Assembly (NCBI RefSeq): GCF_000759445.1
Contig: NZ_JRMB01000001.1
Coordinates: 248,001 to 312,000, forward strand
Direction: 5' to 3'
Source of the DNA: Pseudomonas lutea
Lineage (GTDB): Bacteria > Pseudomonadota > Gammaproteobacteria > Pseudomonadales > Pseudomonadaceae
DNA: 64,000 nucleotides
A program made the position numbers and the translations under genes. Below are positions 9,259 to 17,694 of this stretch, in pieces; the stretch's first letter is position 1; each line of letters starts with the position of its first letter. The notes under the pieces were generated by a model. It ran no database searches, had not been told where the DNA came from, and saw only the letters and a list, made by a program, of their open reading frames with translations.

Positions 9259-9891
9259 GTGGATCTTTTCACCTATTACCGTTCGACCTCGTCCTACCGG
9301 GTGCGCATTGCTCTGGCGCTGAAGGGCCTGGCGTTTGATGCGATCGCGGTCAACCTGATCCGTGACGGGGGCGAGCATCGTCAGCCCGATTACCTGGCGC
9401 TTAACCCTCAGGGCCGGGTGCCCTCGCTGCGGCTCGACGAGGGCGCAGTCATCATTCAGTCGATGGCGATCATCGAATACCTCGAAGAACTTTCCCCTGA
9501 ACCCGCCTTGCTGCCCGCCGGCTTGCTTGCGCGTGCCCGGCATCGGCAGGTCGCCGCCTTGATCGGGTGCGACATCCATCCGCTGCACAACGTCGCGGTG
9601 CTCAATCGCTTGCGCGGAATGGGCCATGACGACGGCGACGTGACGGCGTGGATCGGTCACTGGATCACGGAAGGATTCACGGCCGTCGAAGCCTTGATCG
9701 GCAACAGCGGCTTTTGTTTTGGGGCTGTGGGCATGGCCGATGTGTATCTGCTGCCTCAGGTATACGCCGCCCGGCGCTTCAATGTGGACCTGAGCGCCTT
9801 CCCGCGCGTCTGCCGGGTTGAAGCGCTGGCGTTGCAGCACCCGGCATTTCGGATTGCCCATCCCGATGCGCAATCGGACAAGCCGGAGTAA
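9259..9891 (+). CDS. maiA: maleylacetoacetate isomerase (zeta-class glutathione transferase)
   Basis: Isomerises maleylacetoacetate to fumarylacetoacetate with glutathione, the step between HmgA and FahA. It is 210 residues with the zeta-class N-terminal signature STSSYRVRIALALKG (about residues 9-23) and NPQGRVPSLRLDEG, followed by a C-terminal helical domain. The start is a GTG at 9259; no in-frame ATG lies upstream. In many pseudomonads this gene sits directly after fahA; here it is 2.4 kb upstream of hmgA, separated by hpd and hmgR, but it keeps the hmg-type operator. Confidence 0.94.
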   Translation: MDLFTYYRSTSSYRVRIALALKGLAFDAIAVNLIRDGGEHRQPDYLALNPQGRVPSLRLDEGAVIIQSMAIIEYLEELSPEPALLPAGLLARARHRQVAALIGCDIHPLHNVAVLNRLRGMGHDDGDVTAWIGHWITEGFTAVEALIGNSGFCFGAVGMADVYLLPQVYAARRFNVDLSAFPRVCRVEALALQHPAFRIAHPDAQSDKPE

Positions 9892-9928
9892 CCTTCCCCC
9901 ATGAAAAGCTTCGGTCTGCAGTTAATCT

Positions 9929-9945
9929 TTGGCGACTTCCTTGCC
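9929..9945 (+). promoter_or_regulatory. possible sigma-54 (-24/-12) promoter before hpd
   Basis: TTGGC, seven bases, then TTGC: the GG and GC doublets have the exact spacing of a sigma-54 promoter, although the middle CACG of the consensus is not kept. It would start transcription about 75 bases before hpd. PhhR, a sigma-54-type activator relative, controls aromatic amino-acid catabolism in pseudomonads; no clear PhhR box was found here. Confidence 0.3.
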
Positions 9946-10032
9946 CGCAGCGTGCGGGGGATTCCCTGCGCGCCACCCGCTGAATCGTGATCCGAGCCGC
10001 TGTGCCTCTCACTATTCAGCAGGAGCAAGACC

Positions 10033-11109
10033 ATGACCGATCTCTACGAAAACCCGATGGGCCTGATGGGCTTCGAATTCATTGAATTCGCCTCGCCCGT
10101 GCCCAATGTCCTTGAGCCGGTGTTCCAGATAATGGGCTTCACCAAAGTCGCCCATCACCGCTCCAAAAACGTGTCCCTGTACCGGCAGGGGGCGATCAAC
10201 ATCATCCTCAACAACGAACCCAACAGTGAAGCGTCTTACTTTGCCGCCGAGCATGGTCCTTCCGTGTGTGGCATGGCATTCCGCGTCAAGGATTCGCAAC
10301 TGGCCTACAAGCGCGCCCTTGAGCTGGGCGCGCAGCCTGTCGAAATCGGCACCGGGCCCATGGAGCTGCGCTTGCCGGCCATCAAGGGCATTGGCGGCGC
10401 GCCGTTGTACCTGATTGACCGTTTCGGCGAAGGCACGTCGATCTATGACATTGACTTCGTGTTCATCGACGGCATCGACCGCCATCCGAAAGGCGCGGGC
10501 TTGCAGTTCATCGACCACCTGACTCATAACGTTTATCGCGGCCGGATGGCCTATTGGGCGAACTTCTACGAGAAGCTGTTCAACTTCCGCGAACTTCGCT
10601 ATTTCGACATCAAGGGCGAGTACACCGGGCTGACCTCCAAGGCGATGACCGCACCGGACGGCATGATCCGCATCCCCTTGAACGAGGAATCGTCCAGGGG
10701 GGCTGGGCAGATCGAAGAGTTCTTGATGAAGTTCAACGGCGAGGGGATTCAGCACGTCGCGTTCTTCACCGAAAACCTGATCGATACCTGGGACCGGCTG
10801 AAAGCGCTGGGCATGCGCTTCATGACGCCACCGCCTGATACCTACTACGAAATGCTGGAAGGGCGACTGCCCAACCACGGTGAACCCGAGCATGAGCTGA
10901 AAGCGCGGGGCATCTTGCTGGACGGCAATTCGGAAGGGAGCAGCCAGCGCTTGCTCCTGCAGATATTCTCGGAAACCCTGATGGGGCCGGTGTTCTTCGA
11001 GTTCATCCAACGCAAGGGCGACGATGGATTCGGGGAGGGCAATTTCAAGGCGCTGTTTGAATCGATCGAACGCGACCAGGTGCGGCGCGGGGTATTGACC
11101 GCAGATTGA
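10033..11109 (+). CDS. hpd: 4-hydroxyphenylpyruvate dioxygenase
   Basis: Converts 4-hydroxyphenylpyruvate, from tyrosine transamination, to homogentisate using Fe(II) and O2. It is 358 residues, the Pseudomonas length. The two vicinal-oxygen-chelate halves are present and the three iron ligands are His162 (in FIDHLTHNV), His241 (in IQHVAFFT) and Glu323 (in [13 protein letters not shown]). It is preceded by GGAGCAAGACC before ATG. It supplies the substrate of HmgA, encoded 1.2 kb downstream. Its promoter lacks the TTACGC half-sites seen before maiA and hmgA, so its control probably differs. Confidence 0.97.
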   Translation: MTDLYENPMGLMGFEFIEFASPVPNVLEPVFQIMGFTKVAHHRSKNVSLYRQGAINIILNNEPNSEASYFAAEHGPSVCGMAFRVKDSQLAYKRALELGAQPVEIGTGPMELRLPAIKGIGGAPLYLIDRFGEGTSIYDIDFVFIDGIDRHPKGAGLQFIDHLTHNVYRGRMAYWANFYEKLFNFRELRYFDIKGEYTGLTSKAMTAPDGMIRIPLNEESSRGAGQIEEFLMKFNGEGIQHVAFFTENLIDTWDRLKALGMRFMTPPPDTYYEMLEGRLPNHGEPEHELKARGILLDGNSEGSSQRLLLQIFSETLMGPVFFEFIQRKGDDGFGEGNFKALFESIERDQVRRGVLTAD

Positions 11110-11134
11110 CCTGAGTTCAAAGGTCCGCACACCT

Positions 11135-11220
11135 TGTAGGAGCCAGCTTGCTGGCGAACCCGGTTGGACGCTAATGACGACGTCAGGTAAACCGCGTTCG
11201 CCAGCAAGCCGGCTCCTACA
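11135..11220. repeat. REP pair after hpd
   Basis: A plus-strand REP (about 11135-11159; one base differs from the common core) faces an inverted copy at about 11196-11220, so the pair could form a long hairpin between the convergent hpd and hmgR genes. Confidence 0.85.
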
Positions 11221-11283
11221 AATGTGTGTCACACCCGCTGCCTTGACCGACCGGCATCGGTGGTCGCGCTCAGGCCATTTGCG

Positions 11284-11356
11284 GAAGAGGCCCGTTTGAA
11301 CACCATCAATTTTGTGGCGTAACCGCCGACGCCTTCCCGGCTAAAGCCGGTCCTGC
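11284..11356. repeat. Second-type REP module (CCGGCTAAAGCCGG)
   Basis: Contains GAAGAGGCCCGTTTGAACACC and, about 50 bases on, the palindrome CCGGCTAAAGCCGG. The whole module of about 70 bases has a clear second copy at 27556-27632, so it is a dispersed repeat distinct from the more common REPs here. Confidence 0.65.
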
Positions 11357-11393
11357 CAGATGCACACGGTCCTGCCATTCTGATTCTGACGGA

Positions 11394-12188
11394 TCATTCC
11401 AACTGCGGCATTTCCCCGCCCATCCGCAGGCTGATGGCCTGCGCCGTCTGCAGCAGTTTCTGCGCGGCGATGGCCTGGCGTTGATCGGTGAACACCGACG
11501 CCGAGCCAACAACGGTCACTACGCCCACCAACTTGTTGCCCATGGCGAACACCGGCGACGACACGGCGTTGACGCCCGCCATCAGCAGGCCGTGGATCTG
11601 ATGCACGCCAGTGCTGCGGATCTCTCGAACGTGCCGATCAATCTCCTTCAACTGCGCAACGGTCAACGCGGCCGACTCGGCCTTTCTCAAGGACGCGGTT
11701 TCGGATGCCGAGAGGAAGGTGTCAAACACCAGCCCCGTGGACGAGCTGAGCAATGGCAACACCGAGCCGATCTGGGTGACCAGGGTGACGGCGCCCAATG
11801 ACTGCTCGACATACACCACCGTCGGTCCCTTGTTGCCCCAGACCGCGAGAAAGCAGGTTTCGTTGAGTTCGTCGCGCAGCGCAATAAGCGCTGGCGCAGA
11901 GGTCTTCAGCACATCCAGCTGGTTCAGCGCCGCCAGGCCGACCTGCAAGGCCGAGCGCCCCAGACGGTAGTGATTGCTGGCCGGGTCCTGCTCGGCAAAG
12001 CCGCTGTCCACCAGTGCCTGAAGATAGCGATGCACCTTGCTGGCGGGCATGTCGACGTGCTCGGCCAGCTTCGAGAGCGACGTCGCTGGGGACAACTCGG
12101 CGAGGGCCTTGAGAATGCCGACGCCGACTTCCGCCGACTGGACCTTCTGCTGGCGGGGCGCTGTTGCGGGGGTGGAATCGTCGGTCAT
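11394..12188 (-). CDS. hmgR: IclR-family regulator of the homogentisate pathway
   Basis: A 264-residue IclR-type regulator: N-terminal winged helix (VGVGILKALAELSP, KLAEHVDMPASKVHRYLQALVDSGF) and a C-terminal effector domain with GPTVVYVEQSLGAVTLVT. It is divergent from hmgA, and HmgR of P. putida is an IclR repressor of the hmg genes released by homogentisate, so the name follows from family and position. An in-frame TTG at 12248 is rejected as start: it would fall inside the promoter, where a -35/-10 pair ends about 30 bases before the ATG at 12188. No other gene lies on its strand nearby. Confidence 0.87.
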   Translation of the reverse strand: MTDDSTPATAPRQQKVQSAEVGVGILKALAELSPATSLSKLAEHVDMPASKVHRYLQALVDSGFAEQDPASNHYRLGRSALQVGLAALNQLDVLKTSAPALIALRDELNETCFLAVWGNKGPTVVYVEQSLGAVTLVTQIGSVLPLLSSSTGLVFDTFLSASETASLRKAESAALTVAQLKEIDRHVREIRSTGVHQIHGLLMAGVNAVSSPVFAMGNKLVGVVTVVGSASVFTDQRQAIAAQKLLQTAQAISLRMGGEMPQLE

Positions 12189-12219
12189 GGAAGGGAGGCC
12201 CCCGGTCTGGAAAGGCTGC

Positions 12220-12248
12220 TTTATAGCTTGACCCTCCTGCAAACTCAA
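12220..12248 (-). promoter_or_regulatory. hmgR sigma-70 promoter
   Basis: On the minus strand TTGAGT (12248-12243) and TATAAA (12225-12220) are separated by 17 bases, a good sigma-70 match. The -35 box abuts the operator at 12250-12277, so HmgR bound there could also repress its own gene. The predicted transcript begins about 20 bases before the ATG at 12188. Confidence 0.65.
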
Positions 12249-12249
12249 A

Positions 12250-12277
12250 TTACGTTATGCGTAAGCCGTTTACGCAT
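12250..12277. promoter_or_regulatory. HmgR-type operator between hmgR and hmgA
   Basis: TTACGTT, TGCGTAA, five bases (gccgt), then TTACGCA. The inner pair ATGCGTAA / TTACGCAT is a perfect 8-base inverted repeat at 12257-12277. The three half-sites and the five-base gap are the same as at the maiA promoter. Confidence 0.75.
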
Positions 12278-12308
12278 AATCTGCGTCACATAACAATACG
12301 AGGTCGCG

Positions 12309-13625
12309 ATGCCGACAAACTCCGTCTCCAGTGCCTTGCGCTACCAGTGCGGCTTTGGCAATGAATTCAGCAGCGAGGCGCTGCCCGGCGGCTTGCCCCA
12401 CGGGCAGAACTCACCGCAGCGCCATCCACTGGGTTTGTACGCCGAGCAATTCTCCGGCACCGCATTTACCGTACCGCGTGCCGAAGCCCGGCGCACCTGG
12501 CTTTACCGCATCCAGCCGTCCGCCGCGCATCCGCGTTATCAACGCCTTGAGCGGCAGATCGCGGGCCAGCAGCAAGGCCCGGTCACCCCAAATCGCCTGC
12601 GCTGGAATGCGTTCGACATTCCGGCTGAACCCACTGACTTCATCGACGGTCTGCACGCCCTGGCCAGCACTGCCTGTGCCGAACAGGCTGAGGGCGTAAG
12701 CGTCTACGTCTACACCGCCAACCGCTCCATGCAGCGGGCATTCTTCAATGCCGACGGCGAGTGGCTGGTGGTGCCGCAACAGGGTCGACTGCGCATCACC
12801 ACCGAACTGGGGTTGCTGGAGGTCGAACCGCAGCAAATCGTTGTCCTGCCCCGTGGCCTGAAATTCAGCGTCGAGCTGCTCGACGGTACGGCGCGCGGCT
12901 ATATTTGCGAGAACCACGGCGGTGTACTGCGCCTGCCGGACCTCGGCCCCATTGGCAGTAACGGCCTGGCCAATCCGCGCGACTTCCAGGTCCCGCATGC
13001 GCACTTCGAAGACAGCGCGCAACCCACCGTGCTGGTGCAGAAATTTCTCGGCGAACTGTGGGGCACGCAGCTGGCGCATTCACCTTTCGATGTGGTGGCC
13101 TGGCACGGCAACAACGTTCCGTACCGTTATGACCTGCGCCTGTTCAACACCCTTGGCACAGTCAGCTACGACCATCCTGACCCGTCGATCTTCACCGTGC
13201 TCACCTCGCCGGGCGCGGTGGAAGGCCAGGCCAACGTTGACTTCGTGATTTTTCCTCCGCGCTGGATGGTGGCGGAAAATACCTTCCGGCCGCCGTGGTT
13301 TCACCGCAATCTGATGAACGAATTCATGGGGCTGATCGATGGCGCCTACGACGCCAAGGCAGCGGGTTTCATGCCTGGCGGGGCGTCGCTGCACAACTGC
13401 ATGAGTGCCCACGGCCCGGACAATGCCAGCGCGGAGAAGGCCATGGCCGCCGAGCTCAAACCGCACAAGATCGAACACACCATGGCCTTCATGTTCGAGA
13501 CCGGCAAAGTGCTCAGGCCCAGTTACCACGCGCTGGAATGCCCGCAGCTGCAAAGCGACTACGATGCCTGCTGGGAGGGTATCGCCAGAACCTTCAAGCC
13601 TTTTGACACGGACAGCCACCGATGA
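12309..13625 (+). CDS. hmgA: homogentisate 1,2-dioxygenase
   Basis: Opens the aromatic ring of homogentisate to maleylacetoacetate with Fe(II) and O2. It is 438 residues. The iron ligands align as His332 and Glu338 (in [14 protein letters not shown]) and His368 (in CMSAHGPDN); the active-site base is His289 (VSYDHPDP). The ATG at 12309 follows GAGG. The stop codon overlaps the fahA start (ATGA), so the two are one transcript and probably translationally coupled. Expression is expected to be under HmgR through the operator about 30 bases upstream. Confidence 0.97.
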   Translation: MPTNSVSSALRYQCGFGNEFSSEALPGGLPHGQNSPQRHPLGLYAEQFSGTAFTVPRAEARRTWLYRIQPSAAHPRYQRLERQIAGQQQGPVTPNRLRWNAFDIPAEPTDFIDGLHALASTACAEQAEGVSVYVYTANRSMQRAFFNADGEWLVVPQQGRLRITTELGLLEVEPQQIVVLPRGLKFSVELLDGTARGYICENHGGVLRLPDLGPIGSNGLANPRDFQVPHAHFEDSAQPTVLVQKFLGELWGTQLAHSPFDVVAWHGNNVPYRYDLRLFNTLGTVSYDHPDPSIFTVLTSPGAVEGQANVDFVIFPPRWMVAENTFRPPWFHRNLMNEFMGLIDGAYDAKAAGFMPGGASLHNCMSAHGPDNASAEKAMAAELKPHKIEHTMAFMFETGKVLRPSYHALECPQLQSDYDACWEGIARTFKPFDTDSHR

Positions 13626-14920
13626 ACACAGCCTCTCACCCCCGCAGCTGGGTCACCAGCGCGAACGATCACGCCGACTTCCCGCTGCAAAATCTGCCGT
13701 TCGGAGTGTTCAGCCGTCCCGGTTTCGGCAGGCGCGGCGGTGTCGCCATCGGTGATTTCATTTTCGATCTGCAAACCGCTCATGAGATCAGCCTGTTCAA
13801 CGGCGCTGCGCGCGTGGCCGTGGAGGCTGCAAGCCGCGGTCACTTGAACGAATTCTTCGCCCTTGGCGGCTCATCCCGGCAAGCCCTGCGCACCGAGTTG
13901 CTGCACCTGCTGGATGAAAAAAGCCTGCAGCGTGAACGTCTCCAGGCCATGGGCTCACGGCTGCTGGTGCCGATGGCCGACTGCCAGATGCACATGCCGG
14001 CGCAGGTGGGCGACTACACCGATTTTTACGTCGGCATTCACCACGCGATGAACGTCGGCAAACTTTTTCGACCTGACAATCCGCTGCTCCCGAATTACAA
14101 ATACGTGCCTATTGCCTATCACGGTCGGGCGTCAACGCTGGGCGTTTCCGGCATGCCGGTCAGACGTCCCAGCGGTCAGACCCTGAAACCAGGTGCCGAA
14201 GTCCCGGATTTCGGTCCGAGCAAGCGTCTGGATTACGAACTGGAAGTGGGCGTGTGGATCGGCCAGGGCAACGAGGCCGGTGAACCGATTCACATTGGCA
14301 AGGCCGGCGAACACATCGCCGGGTTCTGCCTGCTGAACGACTGGTCAGCTCGCGACCTTCAGGCGTGGGAATATCAGCCGCTGGGACCGTTTCTGTCGAA
14401 AAGTTTCGCAACCAGCATTTCGCCTTGGGTGGTGACCGCCGAGGCATTGGCGCCGTTTCGCTCGGCTCAGCCGACGCGTCCGGCGGGGGATCCGCAACCG
14501 TTGCCGTATCTGCTCGACGAGGCGGATCAAAACGGTGGCGCAATGGACATCGATCTTGAGGTGTTCCTGCTCACGGTGCAGATGAAAGAGCAGGGCACGC
14601 CGCCCCACCGGCTTGCCTTGAGCAACACGCTGAACATGTACTGGACCGTCGCGCAAATGGTCGCCCACCACAGCGTCAATGGCTGCAAGTTGCAGGCGGG
14701 CGATCTGTTCGGAACCGGCACGCTTTCAGGCCCCGAGCCAGGCCAGTTCGGCAGTTTGCTGGAAATGACCGAGGGCGGGAAACACCCGATTGCGTTGCCT
14801 AACGGCGAAACGCGGACGTTTCTTGAGGCCGGCGACGAGATCATTCTCAAAGCTCGCTGCCGCAAGGAAGGTGAAGTCAGCATCGGGTTTGGGGAGTGCC
14901 GAGGGGTAGTGCTCGGCTGA
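13622..14920 (+). CDS. fahA: fumarylacetoacetase
   Basis: Hydrolyses fumarylacetoacetate to fumarate and acetoacetate, the last step of tyrosine breakdown. It is 432 residues with the small N-terminal domain and the FAH catalytic domain. Family blocks seen are [16 protein letters not shown] (catalytic His and metal-ligand Asp), [42 protein letters not shown] and [12 protein letters not shown]. It starts inside the hmgA stop codon. No terminator is obvious after it; a REP cluster begins about 160 bases downstream. Confidence 0.97.
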   Translation: MNTASHPRSWVTSANDHADFPLQNLPFGVFSRPGFGRRGGVAIGDFIFDLQTAHEISLFNGAARVAVEAASRGHLNEFFALGGSSRQALRTELLHLLDEKSLQRERLQAMGSRLLVPMADCQMHMPAQVGDYTDFYVGIHHAMNVGKLFRPDNPLLPNYKYVPIAYHGRASTLGVSGMPVRRPSGQTLKPGAEVPDFGPSKRLDYELEVGVWIGQGNEAGEPIHIGKAGEHIAGFCLLNDWSARDLQAWEYQPLGPFLSKSFATSISPWVVTAEALAPFRSAQPTRPAGDPQPLPYLLDEADQNGGAMDIDLEVFLLTVQMKEQGTPPHRLALSNTLNMYWTVAQMVAHHSVNGCKLQAGDLFGTGTLSGPEPGQFGSLLEMTEGGKHPIALPNGETRTFLEAGDEIILKARCRKEGEVSIGFGECRGVVLG

Positions 14921-15365
14921 TTATTGGCCGATCAAGAAGGTGGTGGGCTGATGGGGGCAAGCTCGGCGTTTATCGTGATTCGGGTTCGGCATTCGAGGCT
15001 CAGGGTTCGGGATTCGGGATTCGGAATTGGGGCTTCGCGGTTCGGCTCGATAGGGCATTTCCGCACCGGATTCCAGCTGTAGGAGCCGGCTTGCTGGCGA
15101 ATGCGGTGGGGCAACCCGGAAGATCTCGCCTGACACACTGCATTCGCCAGCAAGCCGGCTCCTACGAACCTGTGTTCGGCCGGGATTTTCGGATAGGGTA
15201 GAAACCGCTCATCCAAACGCATTCATGCAGTGTAGGAGCGCGCTTGCCCGCGAATGGGTTGTGTCAGGCCATGCAGCGACAACAGATAGATTGCATCGCG
15301 GGCAAGCGCGCTCCCACAGGTCTAATCCAGGCGATAGACCCGTACCGCGGGCAATCGTGTGCAGA
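14921..15365. repeat. Gene-free stretch with four REPs
   Basis: No gene is supported here. Positions 14981-15030 hold a degenerate run of TTCGGGA-like heptamers. Two REP pairs follow, each pair in inverse orientation: GAGCCGGCTTGCTGGCGAA-type copies at about 15079-15101 and 15142-15165, and GAGCGCGCTTGCCCGCGAA-type copies at about 15231-15254 and 15296-15319. They separate the convergent fahA and aminoacylase genes. Confidence 0.8.
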
Positions 15366-16832
15366 TCATTTCGATAACCCGAACCCCTCCACCAACGACC
15401 CGCTGCGTGGCAGGAACCTTCCTTGCCGCTCGCCCTGGGGGGTGCCTTCTGCATAACTCAAATGGCCATTGACCCACACCGCATCGATACCTTCGGCTGC
15501 ACGCTTGGGCTCTTTGAAATCAGCCACGTCACGTACCGTTTCCGGGTTGAATAACACCAGGTCCGCCCAGTAGCCCTCCTGCACCAAACCGCGCTGGTGC
15601 AGCCCGAAGCGCGTGGCGGTGAGCCCGGTCATTTTGTGCACGGCGGTGTGCAGCGGAAACAGTCCAAGGTCGCGACTGAAATGCCCGAGTACTCGGGGGA
15701 ACGCCCCCCACAGCCGTGGGTGTGGAAACGGATCCTCCGGCAGTCCGTCCGAGCCGATCATCGACAGCGGATGCTTCATGATCCGCTGTACGTCGTTTTC
15801 GTCCATGCCGTAGTACACCGCGCCAGCGGGTTGCATTCTGCGCGCGGCCTCCACCAGTGAAAGTCCCCACTCAGCGGCGATGTCCTTCAGGTCACGCCCT
15901 CCCTGATTCGGGTGCGGCGTCGACCAGGTGATGGTGATCCGAAACGCATCGGTAACCTGTTTCAAATCCAGCGTCGAAGAGCTGGCCGCATAGGGGTAGC
16001 AGTCGCAGCCTACCGGGTGTGTCAATGCGGCGTTTTCCAGGGCGGCCAGCAGTTGCGGGCTGCGGCCCCAGTTGCCAGCGCCCGCGCACTTCATGTGGGA
16101 AATCACCACTGGAGCTTTTGCATGCCGGCCGATCTCGAATGCCTCGTCCATGGCCTCCAGCACCGGCTCGAACTCGCTGCGCAAGTGCGTGGTGTACACC
16201 GCGCCGAACGCCGTCAGCTCCTCGGCCAGTTGCTTGACCTCATCGGTTTCGGCCGAGTAAGCCGAGGCGTAAGCCAGCCCGGTGGATAGCCCCAAGGCAC
16301 CGTCGGTCAGGCTCTCGCGCAACTGCGCGCGCATGGCACTGATTTCCTCCGGGTGCGCCGTGCGCATCAGGTCATCCATGTGATTACTGCGTAGCGCGGT
16401 ATGGCCGATCAGTGCCGCCACGTTGACCGCAGGCTTTGCCGCATCCACCGCGTTGCGGTAGTCGATGAAGCGCGGGTAAGCGAACGCCGCCGCAGGGCCG
16501 AGCAGGTTCATCGGGTCCGGTGGGTCGCCCGCCAGTGACACCGGCGACGCGCTGATGCCGCAGTTGCCGACAATCACGGTGGTCACCCCTTGGGTGATCT
16601 TCGGCAGCATCTGAGGCTGACGAATCACCACCGTGTCGTCGTGGGTATGAACGTCAATGAAGCCCGGCGCCAGCACCCGCCCGGCGGCGTTGAGCTCTTC
16701 GCTGGCGGAGACGTCGTGCAAGTCGCCGATGCGCTGGATGCGTCCGTCGCGAATCGCCACGTCGGCTCGGTAGCCCGGCGAATCACTGCCGTCGATCACC
16801 AGCGCATCGCGAATGATCAGGTCGTAAAGCAT
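15366..16832 (-). CDS. N-acyl-D-amino-acid deacylase (D-aminoacylase)
   Basis: A 488-residue amidohydrolase of the D-aminoacylase group, expected to release free D-amino acids from N-acyl-D-amino acids. The metal-site features are GFIDVHTHDD (His62, His64), Cys91 in VIVGNCGIS and the later histidine in VISHMKCAGAGNWGR. It ends with the typical amidohydrolase tail (VWVNGHLSYAEGTPQGERQGRFL). The start is ATG at 16832, with GGAG nine bases before it; an in-frame TTG at 16847 overlaps that site. It is the third gene of a gntP-rpiR-deacylase operon, four bases after the regulator. The exact substrate is not readable from sequence. Confidence 0.86.
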   Translation of the reverse strand: MLYDLIIRDALVIDGSDSPGYRADVAIRDGRIQRIGDLHDVSASEELNAAGRVLAPGFIDVHTHDDTVVIRQPQMLPKITQGVTTVIVGNCGISASPVSLAGDPPDPMNLLGPAAAFAYPRFIDYRNAVDAAKPAVNVAALIGHTALRSNHMDDLMRTAHPEEISAMRAQLRESLTDGALGLSTGLAYASAYSAETDEVKQLAEELTAFGAVYTTHLRSEFEPVLEAMDEAFEIGRHAKAPVVISHMKCAGAGNWGRSPQLLAALENAALTHPVGCDCYPYAASSSTLDLKQVTDAFRITITWSTPHPNQGGRDLKDIAAEWGLSLVEAARRMQPAGAVYYGMDENDVQRIMKHPLSMIGSDGLPEDPFPHPRLWGAFPRVLGHFSRDLGLFPLHTAVHKMTGLTATRFGLHQRGLVQEGYWADLVLFNPETVRDVADFKEPKRAAEGIDAVWVNGHLSYAEGTPQGERQGRFLPRSGSLVEGFGLSK

Positions 16833-16836
16833 GGGG

Positions 16837-17694
16837 TCAGTCTCCAAGGGGCAGGTCGTCGCCGCCGCGATAGTCGTCCAGCGCCAGCTTGATCCGCCGC
16901 AGCCGCTCGCGGTTGGCGTCCGGCGCGGTCAGCGCCAGTTCGGTCGCCAGCACGTCGATGGTCAGCAGCATGCCGTAGCGGGCAGCCGTGGGTTTATAGA
17001 TGAATTGGGTTTCAGCGATCTGCAATGGCAAGAGCACATCGGCCAACGCAGCCAGAGGCGAGCCGGGCAGGGTGATAGCGAGAATCTTCGCGCCGTAGCT
17101 GCGTGCCAGCTCCGTGGCGTCGAGCAATTCCGGGGTGCGGCCGCTGAGCGAACAGACAATGATGCTGTGCTCGGGGCCAAGGGTCGCGGCAATCAGGCGC
17201 ATCATTACCGGATCGCGGCTCGCCGCTATCGGGTAGCCGAGGCGCACCAGGCGGGTTTGCAGTTCCTCGCTGCACAGGCTGGAAGCGCCGCCCATCCCGA
17301 AGCTGTGAATCATCCGCGCCGGCGTCAGCAATGACACGGCGGCCTGGAACCGCGACTCATCGAAACCGGCCAGGTGCTGGCGCAGCGTCGTCTCGATATC
17401 GCCGACAATCTGGGTGAAAAAAGCGGACTGCTCCGGCGCTTGCCCCGAGGCCAAAAAGCGGCTGCCCACGGCGCTGGCCTGGGCCAGTTGCAGGCGCAAA
17501 TCGCGCAGGTCCTTGCAGCCGACCGTACGGGCAAAGCGCGACAGCGTCGCACTGCTGACCTCGGCACGGGCGGCAAGGTCCTCAAGACTGGCGCTGGCCG
17601 CAAACGCCACGTCACTCAATATCAGCCTGGCGATGCGGCCTTCGCCGGCACTGAAAGACTCCTGACGCGCGCGGATCTGGTAAAGAATGTCCAC
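16837..17694 (-). CDS. RpiR-family transcriptional regulator
   Basis: A 285-residue regulator with an N-terminal HTH_6 domain (about residues 1-75, including LEDLAARAEVSSATLSRFAR) and a C-terminal SIS sugar/phosphosugar-binding domain (about 125-250, with RMIHSFGMGGASSLCSEEL and IIVCSLSGRTPE). Its start abuts the gntP stop and its stop is four bases from the deacylase start, so it is co-transcribed with both and probably regulates them. RpiR proteins usually sense phosphosugars, but members paired with D-aminoacylase genes occur in Pseudomonas, where the ligand may be an amino-acid derivative. Confidence 0.88.
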   Translation of the reverse strand: MDILYQIRARQESFSAGEGRIARLILSDVAFAASASLEDLAARAEVSSATLSRFARTVGCKDLRDLRLQLAQASAVGSRFLASGQAPEQSAFFTQIVGDIETTLRQHLAGFDESRFQAAVSLLTPARMIHSFGMGGASSLCSEELQTRLVRLGYPIAASRDPVMMRLIAATLGPEHSIIVCSLSGRTPELLDATELARSYGAKILAITLPGSPLAALADVLLPLQIAETQFIYKPTAARYGMLLTIDVLATELALTAPDANRERLRRIKLALDDYRGGDDLPLGD

